DNA of 64,000 nucleotides from Hetaerina americana (lineage: Eukaryota > Arthropoda > Insecta > Odonata > Calopterygidae): the NCBI GenBank assembly GCA_022747635.1, contig JAKTNV010000064.1:2053950-2117949 (forward strand). Reading direction: 5' to 3'. Below are positions 53,988-64,000 of the stretch, one piece after another. How positions within the stretch are numbered: position 1 is the first letter of the stretch; every line of letters starts with the position of its first letter. The notes beneath the pieces were generated by a model, which worked only from the letters and a program-made list of their open reading frames with translations, did no database searches and had not been told where the DNA came from. Both the position numbers and the translations under genes were made by a program.

Positions 53988-55600
53988 AATCAATAGCACA
54001 ACTTGCTCCCTCAAACTCAAAAGCACAATCTAAATATAATCATGCACCCAGCCCCCTCTCCAATTGCCTTCACTGCCACTCCCCTCAGTGAACGTCCTTT
54101 CACACATTTACCCAATGAACACCATTCCCAGCAATTCCCAATTTGGTATTTTGTCCAGATAAAATTGTCCCTTAGCACACTCGCAAGTTGGTAACTTATT
54201 TCAAACAAATGTTTTCAAATACAAATGCTCAGTATTTGAGTCATTCCAAGGTCATCTGAGATCAGTTTGTCTCCTCTGCCCCTTCTCCAATCCTATCCTC
54301 CTGACTGCATTATTAATAGCACTCTTGTCATTTAACAATTCTTATTCATCCAAAAAATCCATAAATAGTGTAATATCCTTTCAAATAGCCTCAGTTCTAG
54401 TCTTGTTTCATCTTATATTGCCAATTGATGAATTCTATCTATTCAGCATTTTTATTTGTCATCTTATTATGGCTTGTCCGTGTGTCTCAGCTGTCGAAAT
54501 TAGTCACATTGACATCTTTTGGGCCTGGATCTTGGAAGTCTTCAGCCAGCTCTTTACATGCATTGTCTTCTTACAGTTTCGGGTTCCTATTTGCCTCTCC
54601 CATCGTCAGTATCCTCCTAATATGCCAACACTCTTCCATCTCCTCTTCATATATGCCTTTGGTCTTCAGACTGAATGTAATAGCAATATTTACTCATTGA
54701 ACATGATGAAAAACTAATAGGTTGGATAATGAGTATAATATCATAAATGCTAAAATATTTGTCGAATCGTAGGTCCCTGGATTTAAAAGCATAAAATAAC
54801 ACTAGGTTAATCTAATGACATAGGAAACAGTTTTGACATCATTAAAAGATAATACTTTTTGATAATCCAGGAAATTTAAGCTCCCTGAATGTAATTATAA
54901 ACTTTATTTATTACACGGACTGAAGCAGTAAATGGTTGCACTATGATTACAATATCATTATTTAAAAATATAAGACAATTTGCAACTCCCTGCGTTTAAT
55001 GTCATATGATAATAGTATGCCACTGGCTAAGTTGAAGAGTGATCCAAAAATTGAATTATAAGAGAATTCAAGCTTCATGAGTTCCACAGATATATGAATT
55101 CTACAATCTTGCAGAAAACGTTTATGTACTTTTTATGTAATTTGTTGGCCTTACTAAAGATCAGCACAACCGATTGAGAGTCGTGGGCCAAGTTCAGTTT
55201 AGTAATTCAAACCTCGTTGGCTGTCTTCTCCCAAGAAGAGATATTTTTAGAAAACACTTCCTGTGATTTTTTGCACCATGACAAGCTGCAGCATCTTTTT
55301 GAGATCTTTTGCCATGGCTAATGTGTTAGCGCAAGTCACCGCACCACCGACCCCTTGCAGTACTACTCAAATGTGACGTTCGGCGCATTGTGAAGTGTTC
55401 TTTGAAGGCCGGTCGGTGGTCGGCCCTTTTTCAAGGGCCATCTACGAGTGGGGGCGAGAACTCAGAGACAGACAGACCTCACCCCTTCCTCCAAAACTGA
55501 GGAGGCGGGGAGGGGAGCATCTTCCCAGGAAAGGATGAAATTTCGCTTCCAACGGAATCTCACTAGCTGAGAATTAAGTTGAGCTTTCTGTGATCTTTCC
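53988..55600. other. no gene recognised
   Basis: AT-rich. A short stretch near 55176-55200 (gtcgtgggccaagttcagtt) is an isolated piece of the foldback/satellite family. Palindromic patches (ggccggtcggtggtcggcc, aagggccatc) occur near 55409-55441. Confidence 0.5.
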
Positions 55601-55625
55601 CTGTTGAATATTCTACAATTCAGCA

Positions 55626-55710
55626 ATGGCACGTAGAAGATGTTACGTGTTTGGCTGTGACTAAGGAGGAGGAAAATAATTTACTTTTCGAGGGTAATTT
55701 TGAGAGGTAA
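55626..55710 (+). pseudogene. possible THAP zinc-finger first exon
   Basis: ATG at 55626 reads MARRRCYVFGCD, then a stop, then a GGGK.FTF-like stretch up to a donor gag|gtaagt. The M..C...GC start followed by F.F is the pattern of a THAP (C2CH) domain as in P-element-related transposases. A frame near 56776-56880 (VDCIFDLFNGKRDNQYKTP) might be a later part of such a gene. Evidence is thin. Confidence 0.3.
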
Positions 55711-58392
55711 GTAAATTGACTAATACGATTCATACCCAACGAGATCACGGTAACATGTCCCGAGTTAATAATGGAGTCACTTTTAGCTTTAATAATCGTC
55801 AAAAGTTATTTCATGTGCTGGGCTACTATATTTTACTCGGTTGGAAGTCGATTAATGAAGAATTGATTCTGCTAGCCTGAATTAGTGAAGCACTGGGTCT
55901 GCCTGCAGTACGCTTGGATTGGCACCATACCTTTACAATTCCATTGTAATGCATGTATTATGCGCAACATGTTGGCTCAGTTGGTGATATTGATCGGGAT
56001 GTCGAAGGAAATGTTTGAATTTCTCTAAATTTTAGTTGCTTTGCACAAGGTTGACTTGGCAGGCCAATTGCCGTTTCGGTGTTGTCAATGTGCCGTGGTG
56101 TAATCCTGATATTCACACTTAGAATTCAGTGTTGTTATTTGCAATATTTATAACTCAACCTTACTTAAAATAGCTTATGTGTAGTATTTATTCTCCCGTG
56201 TGGTCCGTTTTTCGATCGAGTGCTTTCAAGTGAACAATGACAATGTCTGTGTAGATAAACTGAGATATCACAAAAATATAGGAAGCGATCAAGAGGGAAT
56301 AATGGTTTGTTGCGGGTGTATGATTGATAATTTTCAGTGGCCACCAAATTATAGCTGTTCTGGAGCATTGCTTATCTTTTATCAGTCAACCATGTGATTT
56401 AAATAAGTTTGGAAAAAGTTAATCACTTCACCCTGCAACCTTTTGTTACAATATCATGTTTAAAAATTGATATTTTAGGTTACCAGTTTTAGTTGTTCGT
56501 ATAATCTGATTGGTAATAATAACGCTGTGTCTGATGTATTTAGTAACTCTTATCGTGTTTCATTTATGTAGGCTCTTTAAACAAACAGGTTCATTCTTCC
56601 CCGACATCATTCCAGAAAATGCATGTAAAATTGGCTGCTCAAGTTTTCAGTAATCATGTTGCCGCAAGAGTACATGCATTAGTTGGAACATGTGAGATAT
56701 GAGAATTGTTTTCCTTTTGAAATGGGAAGGTATTGTTTGCAAGCCTCGTGCACCTCTTTCTTTTGTTCATGCAGGTGTTTTGGGCATGGGTCGGCTCGCT
56801 ACACCATGATCTCGATGGAAGTGGATTGTATTTTTGACCTCTTCAATGGAAAAAGGGATAACCAATACAAAACCCCATGAGTCGGCTGCCAGGAATGTGA
56901 GGCCTCATATGTATCATTGGCAATCAGCCCTTGCAAGAATCAGGTCTTGGGAGTTCCTGAGATAGAAAACGTTAATCCACCCTCCTTTGCGGGATGGGTT
57001 GTTAATAACCATTATAGTGGTAATGTTGCTGTGGGCTGAACTGAAAACTAAGCCATTCTGGCACCTCAACACAAGAAACCTTAATTAGATGCAGTAGAAC
57101 ATTTTTTCAATATTACTTGGTAAAACTGGGGATAATCACAACCCCAATGCACACCTTTTTCCTGACAGCATTGAAAATTGCATTATTTAATGGTTTGCCC
57201 TCCAACCAGACACAAAGAAATAGCATGGATGATGGCTGTGATCTTATGACTGGCTTATCCTCTCTTTTTCATGAGCATATTCATTGGATTACATGAGAAC
57301 CAGCTGACGACAAAGAAAAGTTGATGTTGAGTAACAGAGAGATATGCTCAATGGCATATGTGGGTGCTATGTGGTGTGGGCAATTCTCAAGGTTCATCCT
57401 TGAGACCAATGTAGACCACCCCTTACAGCTGAATCTAACTTATTACAGGATACCTTATTATATTCTCTTTTAATGATGGCAAAAAATACAAAACCTGTCC
57501 CGCTGAAGAACTTCTTTCTGCTATTGGCCAAGGCATCACTGCAGCTAAGCATACATTAACACTATTAGGTCACAGGAAAATGCTGTCCTATTTAATAGCC
57601 TCAATACTGTCTGAAACAGTTGATTTTTCATTATTTAGGTGGCACTCAGTGACTTGATTTTGGAAAAATATTCCTTTCAGTTATCACTGAATAATATTGG
57701 CTTAATTTGTTTGCAGTTGATACATATTTTATCTTGTACCCTGTCTTTCACGTTATTCAGACAGTGCACAATATGCTGGCAATACTTATTGGTGGTTTTG
57801 AATTTGCTTCCTGGGGATCTCTCCCCCACATGGGTTTCCCAATTGAATATGGGAAATGCTGCCAAGCTGATAACCTCTTGGGTGGCAGTGGATTATTCTA
57901 CCTTAATATTTGTTTTATTGTGATGCAATGTCTTAAATTATTTCATGGTGATTGCAGCAGTTATAGTAGTCATTCCGTTAGTAAAGGATGGTAAAGAAAG
58001 CTTTCCTCTCAATGCTACTTGATCAGATTTCATGTGCATTTCTCATGAGTGCCATTGCCTCGCACAATGCCACAGTTCATATAAAATTCTTTTTCTTTAC
58101 TGCAGAGCCGGGTACCAGTAAATAAGGAAGCATCGTTGTGAGATTTTAGTGCTGCCTATCGAAAATTGGCATTCCTTCACCATCCATTCCCTGTAAAGAT
58201 TTGTTGTAAAAATATGTATTTCTATGTAAGGTCCAATTTTTAAGTTATAATTATCGGTTTTAGAGTTGAACTTGTATGCGTTTCTCCGCTCAATAAATAT
58301 TTTACATATAGGTCTATGCAGATGACTTCCTTTACCGCAAACGTCACCCAATTCATTTCCTAATACCGGGGCTTCGTAAGAACATCTAATAA
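55711..58392. other. no confident gene
   Basis: AT-rich, with short frames only. The fragment at 56776-56880 mentioned under the THAP entry is the only stretch with protein-like character. Confidence 0.45.
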
Positions 58393-58506
58393 ATATTGAA
58401 ATTAAATTTAAAATACTTCGCCTTTCCACATAAACCACTTTTATTACGACCTAGGTCATAATTAAAGTGGTCTATGTGGAAAGGCGAAGTATTTTAATTT
58501 CAATAT
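58393..58506. repeat. 114-bp palindrome
   Basis: Arms of about 50 bp meet at gacctaggtc (58448-58457). The left arm holds aatacttcgcctttccacat and the right arm atgtggaaaggcgaagtatt. Outermost pair is atattgaaatt/aatttcaatat. One short length difference lies near the outer end. It lies about 350 bp upstream of the small gene at 58852. Confidence 0.78.
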
Positions 58507-58851
58507 GAAGAATTTCCACCAAGTGCCGCCAGAAACTTTCACTCATCTAATAAATACCCAATTGAAGATATTAGCGCCATCTCTCAACCAAGAAGGTAAA
58601 CACGTCGTAGGTTCATTGTATAACAACTCCCTCTTTGAGCGGGGATTGTAAAGAAAACGGAGATGAGCGTTTTAACAGGTGGTGGAAGATTTGTATTCTT
58701 TGATTATTAGGTGGGTTTTGTTTGGGTTGTAATGGCTAGTATTTTAAGTGAAGGTAAACTGACAACTTCGTGCTCTGTGCAAGGCATACAAGTTACGCAG
58801 CGTGTACAATTTTTAAATTAAGATTACATTTTGTAAGAAATTTACGTAAAT

Positions 58852-60741
58852 ATGAATGAATATACGTACAAAACGCTCGGACGCGGTCAGGCTTTGCAAA
58901 GAGTAATGGATCATTCGAGTTCTGAAAGTAATGTTGTGAATGTGAGTCATTTTGTAGTATTATTTGTACAACTCATTTAATTTAGTTGTTTAGTACAATA
59001 TATTAAATACCTTGATTTCAGATACGCATGGACAACTACACAAATGAAAAAATCATGGAGTACGTTGAGAAAATGACAGTGGCTAACGAAGTAGGTTCGT
59101 ATAATTTTCTGTAGTAATAACTCCATCCCATGCTCATCACGACTCTACATCATAGGAGACTTAGTGATGGATGTTTGTGTAATCTGGGTCGAGGGAGAAA
59201 GGGAATGGGCCTCTTGGCAGAAAGCCCAGTCAGGGAAATGGCGGAAGTCGTGTCTCCGAAAGAGACCGAGAAAATGTTTACCTTCTTTTAACCATGAACA
59301 TGAAGGAGAGTACGAAATGTAGAATTGAAGAAGGAAATAATTTATGCAGGGAACAAATCCTCTTTAGAAGGCGATGAATAAAGTTGGAAAGGGCTACTCA
59401 AAACTTACCTTTAATTGACTGACCAATTGGAATGATGAATACCACTAAATTATTAATGGACATTTCCACATTAAGAAACAGAATTAGGCCGTGACCTGTC
59501 CATTTGATGCACCCTTGGTGACAATAATAAAAAAATGTCCCAGGTGTGTGTCAATATAAAACCTAGCATTTGAAAGCCGGTTTTAAAAATTGACTTGAGA
59601 AAGGGGTCCCTGGTGCATAGTGAATCGGGCTCACTTGAGGGATAATGAGATGCTACGGGAACCTATATCATTTCGGTATTGAAATTTTATTCCCATTAGT
59701 CTACCTTTAATCATTTTTATCTATGTTCGCAATGAGGAGAAAGGAAACTAAAAGATTAAGTTTTAGGCAAATTGGGGATTGAGAGTAGAAACTCTGAGGT
59801 AGGAAAGCTTAATCAAATAATATTATTGACTTTTTAATTCCACACACAGTGTGGAATTGCAAAGTCAATAATTTCAATATGTTGTACAAATTCCATAACG
59901 TTACGTTGGAGACAAGAAATTTTATGAGGCATAATAGGTTGGTGAAGTGTTTCGATCGCCCGCGGGATGTTGAAGACTGTGATCAAGGGGGGCACCTAAC
60001 GCGAGGATGGGGTAAGGGCAGGATAGCCATGTCAGGTTTTGCTAGGAGATACAATGACATTTATCATTGCTCCTTCTGTGACTACACTAACCGGTAGAAT
60101 ACAAAAACATCATCTTAAACTACCACTCAAAGGATGAATCTGAGGATGAATACACCCTGGTCAAGGTATTAAACATTACGAAGAACACAGCAACACCAGT
60201 TTATGATGGCAAAAATAAGTTTATCATTCCTCTGATAAGCCTTCTTAAATGTATGTATTCTAAATGTAGCCCTGTAAAAAGTGTTATTCCCAAAAGAAGA
60301 ATGAAAATAGGCTATTAGGATATTCTAAGCACAAAGCTTTCATGTGGCCTCTGTGGTGTAAGAACGTCCACAGAGTTATGGCTGATGCACCCAAGAGTAT
60401 AACACGTTAATATTTCACCCCAATGAACTCACAACCAGGTATAAATGTAATTTGCCGAGGATGATTTGCGAAACTATTTATATGATTTTAACAAGGTTTT
60501 CTTCAATCAAACAGGTACTCTTGCAAAAAGTCAGCCTTCCAAAAACGTCCCACTTCCATTAGAGAGTGCAGAATCAGAAGTGGTTGGTACAATTTGCAAA
60601 ACTGAAAGAGACAGGAAAATTACCGAGCAATGCACACCAACCAAATCCGGGAGGATGCATCACAGTACTGCTATAGTACCACCGAAAATTATCCCTAATC
60701 ATGAGTTCATCTTCAAAGAAGAAGATTTCCCTTCATTGTAA
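58852..60741 (+). CDS. small unidentified gene, about three exons
   Basis: Exon 1 58852-58941 (30 codons): MNEYTYKTLGRGQALQRVMD, then HSSSESNVVN, donor gtgagt. Exon 2 59022-59090 (23 codons): acceptor cttgatttcag, IRMDNYTNEKIMEYVEKMTV and ANE, donor gtaggt. The last exon starts at 60496 (acceptor ttaacaag, phase 0) or 60515 (acceptor caaacag, phase 1, needing another exon) and runs to TAA 60739-60741: TLAKSQPSKNVPLPLES to FIFKEEDFPSL. The poly(A) signal aataaa at 60748-60753 supports the 3' end. The product is about 130 residues, hydrophilic, with no domain recognised. The long intron holds a LINE scrap. I do not know its function. Confidence 0.55.
59920..60095 (+). pseudogene. RTE-like LINE C-terminal scrap
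   Basis: FDRPRDVEDCDQGGHLTRGW followed by GKGRIAMSGFARRYNDIY parallels the DVEDCNRGE...GRNRIGM region of the copies at 12285 and 61190. Short and isolated, inside the intron of the gene at 58852. Confidence 0.45.
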
Positions 60742-60747
60742 AATTTA

Positions 60748-60753
60748 AATAAA
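60748..60753 (+). terminator. poly(A) signal of the small gene
   Basis: aataaa, seven bases after the stop codon of the gene ending at 60741. The cleavage site was not determined. Confidence 0.5.
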
Positions 60754-60759
60754 TATTGA

Positions 60760-61189
60760 AACAGTAATAGCCTGTTGACTTTGGCGTTCATCTCCCTCTT
60801 TCCATGCATTAAATTGGATATTGTTCAAAATACTTACATATCCAACTATCCATGGTGCACTTTTCTGGAATGAATTTGTACAATTCATCAGGCATACTAA
60901 TTTTTATACACTCAACATGAATCGATATTTACTGACCAGCGAAAGCCTTTAATTTACATTATTTAAAGCCTTTTGATTGCATTGAACATGATACATGGAA
61001 ATGGTATAGTTCACATGTTGAGACAAAAGTCAGTAGTTATAAAATGGAAAAGTGCATTGGTTTCCCTCTACATCCAAACTTACTAACAGTAGTAAAGAAA
61101 GTCTTAGCATCATGATAAAGGCATTGAAATGGTACACTCATTTCTTATCTGCTGCACATTTTGGTGCTCTCAAGGAAATGTTTCAATAG
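60760..61189. other. no gene recognised
   Basis: AT-rich spacer between the small gene and the LINE. Confidence 0.5.
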
Positions 61190-63290
61190 TTCTAGGTGGG
61201 CGGCGAGTCAGAAAATGGAATGTAGAAGCATGAAATGGATTGAAAAGGAAGGAATAAAAACAGGCGGTAGAGGAAATAATGGAGGATGGTAAAGGGCTAA
61301 GTACTATCGAAAAAAAGGGAAAGTATCAAGAAAGGGTTATCGAAAGCTGCAAAAGACACTATTGGAACCGTTAACACGAAAAGGACTTGGAAACCATAGA
61401 TCACAGATGAGATGATTGCAAAGATAGATGAGAGGAGAAAATTGAAGAATGTATACACAGAGTTAGGCAAAATGAAGTACAAAGAGTTATACAATAAATT
61501 GAGGTGGGTAACAAATAAAGCAAAAGAAGCATGGTGGAAGACGCAGTGTGAGGATATGGAAAGTCTGCAGAGGAAGGGTGAAATCGGTGCACTGTACAGC
61601 AACGTTAAATCTTTATTGGGAAGTAAGAAAGGGAGATCTATAGTAACAGTTGGAGATAAGGCGGGTAAGGTAATAGTCGACACAGGAAAGACCCAAGAGA
61701 GATGGAAGGAATATATATAAGAACTTCGACCAACAAAGTTGGACATTGAAAAAGAACATGACATAGAGCAAGATAGCTTAGGTCCAGGCATACTAGCCGA
61801 TGAGATAGAAAGGGCATTAAGGTAGATGAAACTAAATAAGGCTGTGGGGGTTGATAACATTCCCGCAGAACTATTGAAATATTTACGAAAATGTGGGAGG
61901 AAGAGGCTAAATGGGCTCATTCGTAGTATCTATGAGGAAGGAATCTGGCCGGAAGACTTTGTGAGATCAGCGTTAATTCCTATTCCGAAAAAGCTAAAGG
62001 CTACATCATGTAAGGACTACAGGACAATAAGTTTGATATCTCACGCAGCTAAAGTTGTTCTAAGGATCATAAACAAAAGAATAGAGAGTAGGGCAAATGA
62101 TTTCTTAGGGGATGACCAGTTTGGGTTTAGGAAGGGGAGAGGTAGGCGTGATGCCATTGCAGTATAGAGATCATTAATCGAGAGGAATATAGAACACAAC
62201 CAGGAGGTATTTGCCTGTTTCATATATTTCGAAAAAACGTTTGATAGAGTGAATTGGGAAAAAATAATGAGTATATTGCAGAAAATAGGAATAGATTGGA
62301 GGGAAAGGAGGCTGGTCCACAGCCTGTGCATGTCTCGGACTGCTCAGGTGCGGGTGGGGAACGGGGAGTCCGGATGGGCAGTGTTAGGAAGAGGTGTAAG
62401 GCAGGGTTGCCCATTATCACCGTTGCTGTTCAACCTGTATGCAGAGGAAATGATTAAAGAGGCATGGGAAGAACTGGAGGTAGGAATGAAAGTGGGCGGG
62501 GAATTCGTAAAATCAGTTAGGTTCGCTGATGACCAAGCATTAGTTTGTCAGTCAGCCAAGGAGTTGCAAGCATTGCTGAGTGAATTGGAAATTCAGTGCG
62601 ACAGGTATGGGATGAGAATCAATATTCATAAAACAAAGGTAATGCGATTTTCTAGAAATAATAAGGCTAAGCTAAACATTAAAATAGAAGGGCAAAAACT
62701 AGAGCAGGTAGAACAGTTTACGTATCTCGGTAGTGTTTTGGACCAACACGGTCAAAGAAATAGGGACGTAAGGAGAAGAATTGCGCTAGGCAAAGAGGCT
62801 TTCACTAGGCGGAGGGAGTTGATGACTGGGAAGTTGAGTTAGGATGTTAAGAAAAGACTCTTAAAAACTTTGATATGGAGCATAGCTATCTACAGCACGG
62901 AAACGTGGTCATTGAAGTAAGAGGATGGACATAGATTGGAGGCTTTTAAAATGTGGGTGTGAAGAAGAATGGAGAAGGTGATTTGGACAGAGAAGAAAAC
63001 AAATGAGGAAGTACTTGGTATGGTGGGCGAAGAGAGGGGTTTGTTGAGAGAAATCCTATGGAGGTAGGAAAAGTGGATGAAGGGAGTGTTGACCGGCAGT
63101 GGGATGTTGAAGACTGCAATAGAGGGGAGAATGTTATGCAAACGAGGAAAGTGAAGGAACAGGATAGGGATGTCGGACTGGATGAACAGAGGAAGAAAGT
63201 ACTCAAGAGATGAAGAGGGACCTGATTAAGAGTAGGATATTGGATTTTGTGTTTTGTTAGGAGTAATAAAATATTTATTTGGTAGTTGTG
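61190..63290 (+). mobile_element. RTE-like LINE, RT half, degenerate
   Basis: Begins in the endonuclease-RT linker (TIEKKGKYQERVIES) and runs to a 3' end aataaaatatttatttggta near 63285, shared with the copy at 12285. Endonuclease is missing (5' truncation). RT is mostly readable but broken by stops at 61718, 61823, 62165, 62840 and later. The best-preserved member of this family in the window. Confidence 0.85.
61826..62842 (+). pseudogene. RTE-like reverse transcriptase
   Basis: Reads KLNKAVGVDNIPAELLKYL, SALIPIPKKLKATSCKDYRT, DDQFGFRKGRGRRDAIAV, then a stop and frame change near 62165-62250. It continues with FDRVNWEKIMSILQKIGIDW, GRGVRQGCPLSPLLFNLYAE and the catalytic FADD in VRFADDQALV, then HKTKVMRF and LEQVEQFTYLGSVLDQHGQ. 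The C-terminal zinc-ribbon-like part follows with stops. Clade named from overall resemblance; not tested by phylogeny. Confidence 0.82.
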
Positions 63291-63364
63291 TACATCCAAA
63301 AACCTACCCTAACCGGTAGATTACCTAATAATAATTGATATTAGCTTATTCTTGTTCCTAAAGT

Positions 63365-63590
63365 ATACTAAGCTTTATCCACATTGAGGTTTGCTTGCAC
63401 CATTGAAATAGCAGAGGTGTAATTGCATGGATTGGCTTAGACGGCAGGTCATCCATGGAAGAGGCTGACACTAAAACATCGGTGTCACCAGCATAGAGCA
63501 CTGGGAGTATGCGAGTCAAGGGATTTAGTGTACCTGGGAGGTCATCAATGAGCAAAAGGAAAAGAACTGGTCCCAGGACAGAGGCTTACC
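63365..63590 (-). pseudogene. LINE RT palm fragment
   Basis: Minus strand reads ASVLGPVLFLLLIDDLPGTL and then VLYAGDTDVLVSASSMDDLP. The catalytic YADD reads YAGD, so the site is lost. Different family from the adjacent RTE-like copy. Confidence 0.6.
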
Positions 63591-64000
63591 TCAGTGTTCT
63601 CACTCACTCTCTCGCCCAAATCCTCGCCTCGTGGACACTGTGCATCTACTGGTTGGGAGGGCAGCGTGACATTCAGTCGTGGTGTACGCTATACGCGGAT
63701 CACTTTCATTGCCTGTAAAATATGCCACCCACGCATAGTTCACATTGCAAAGCAAAACATTAAGAAACTGCTGACCAAAAGGGCAATTTATGTTGCAGTG
63801 TTAATGCATGTGAGAAATAAAAAAACAAAATCTCATAACTACTATACTAGTACATGTATACCACACTATAACAGTATTAACACAAGCAGAAGGGATTATG
63901 GAATTTGCATCCAAATTGAATCTTTTGACAGGCCACTTATATGTATAATAAGCCCGAGTAGTGAGCGGTATAAAATTTCAAGATGAAGTACATATTGAAA
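63591..64000. other. no gene recognised
   Basis: No supported feature up to the window end. Confidence 0.5.

Noticed and set aside
60090..60318. Open frame NIILNYHSKDESEDEYTLVK and onward as a middle exon of the gene at 58852
   Set aside because: It has no start, and its candidate acceptor does not match the phase left by exon 2; kept only as an open stretch.

Overview
The window looks like nuclear DNA of an arthropod, most likely an insect. It has long AT-rich introns, many mariner, Helitron, Ty3/gypsy, LINE and SINE copies, canonical GT-AG introns, and one clearly recognisable metazoan gene. No bacterial gene layout, rRNA, functional tRNA or CRISPR array was seen. Species cannot be read from the sequence.

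Left third (about 0.4-26.5 kb, minus strand): a split gene for an MNS1-like protein (meiosis-specific nuclear structural protein 1, a coiled-coil protein of ciliary and flagellar doublets). Eight exons (26545 down to 638) join in matching phases with good splice sites and recapitulate the family order from the RQRLREESVELREL block to the LREHAAKLIGFLPKGV block. The upstream start and the last exon(s) are not resolved. Its introns carry a Helitron 3' end, a decayed Ty3/gypsy element with a single LTR, RTE-like LINE fragments, two tRNA-type SINEs and a 753-bp mariner derivative.

Middle (26.7-41 kb): a 5'-truncated LINE; a 174-bp-period tandem repeat; and an unusual cluster. On the minus strand the cluster has a decayed multi-domain gene with a transposase-like end, a C48/Ulp1-type protease and a PHD finger, split by a SINE with a perfect 11-bp target duplication. 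On the plus strand it has spliced exons, including GDS and GxND motifs of an SGNH hydrolase. Two further mariners lie here, one cutting off the SGNH-like gene. A 150-bp near-perfect palindrome and LINE remnants follow.

41.6-54 kb: a 7093-bp-offset duplication. A 5247-bp block (mariner, spacer, foldback, satellite, LINE 3' half) occurs at 41648-46894 and again at 48741-53987, with the LINE 5' half between. The left boundary of each copy is exactly a mariner terminal repeat.

Right end (54-64 kb): sparse sequence, a possible THAP remnant, a 110-bp palindrome, a small unidentified three-exon gene (58852-60741) with a poly(A) signal, and an RTE-like LINE (61.2-63.3 kb).

The genes do not form a pathway. 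The window is one host gene, one or two small unidentified genes, and layers of transposons inserted into one another. Coordinates of splice sites and element ends were read by eye.
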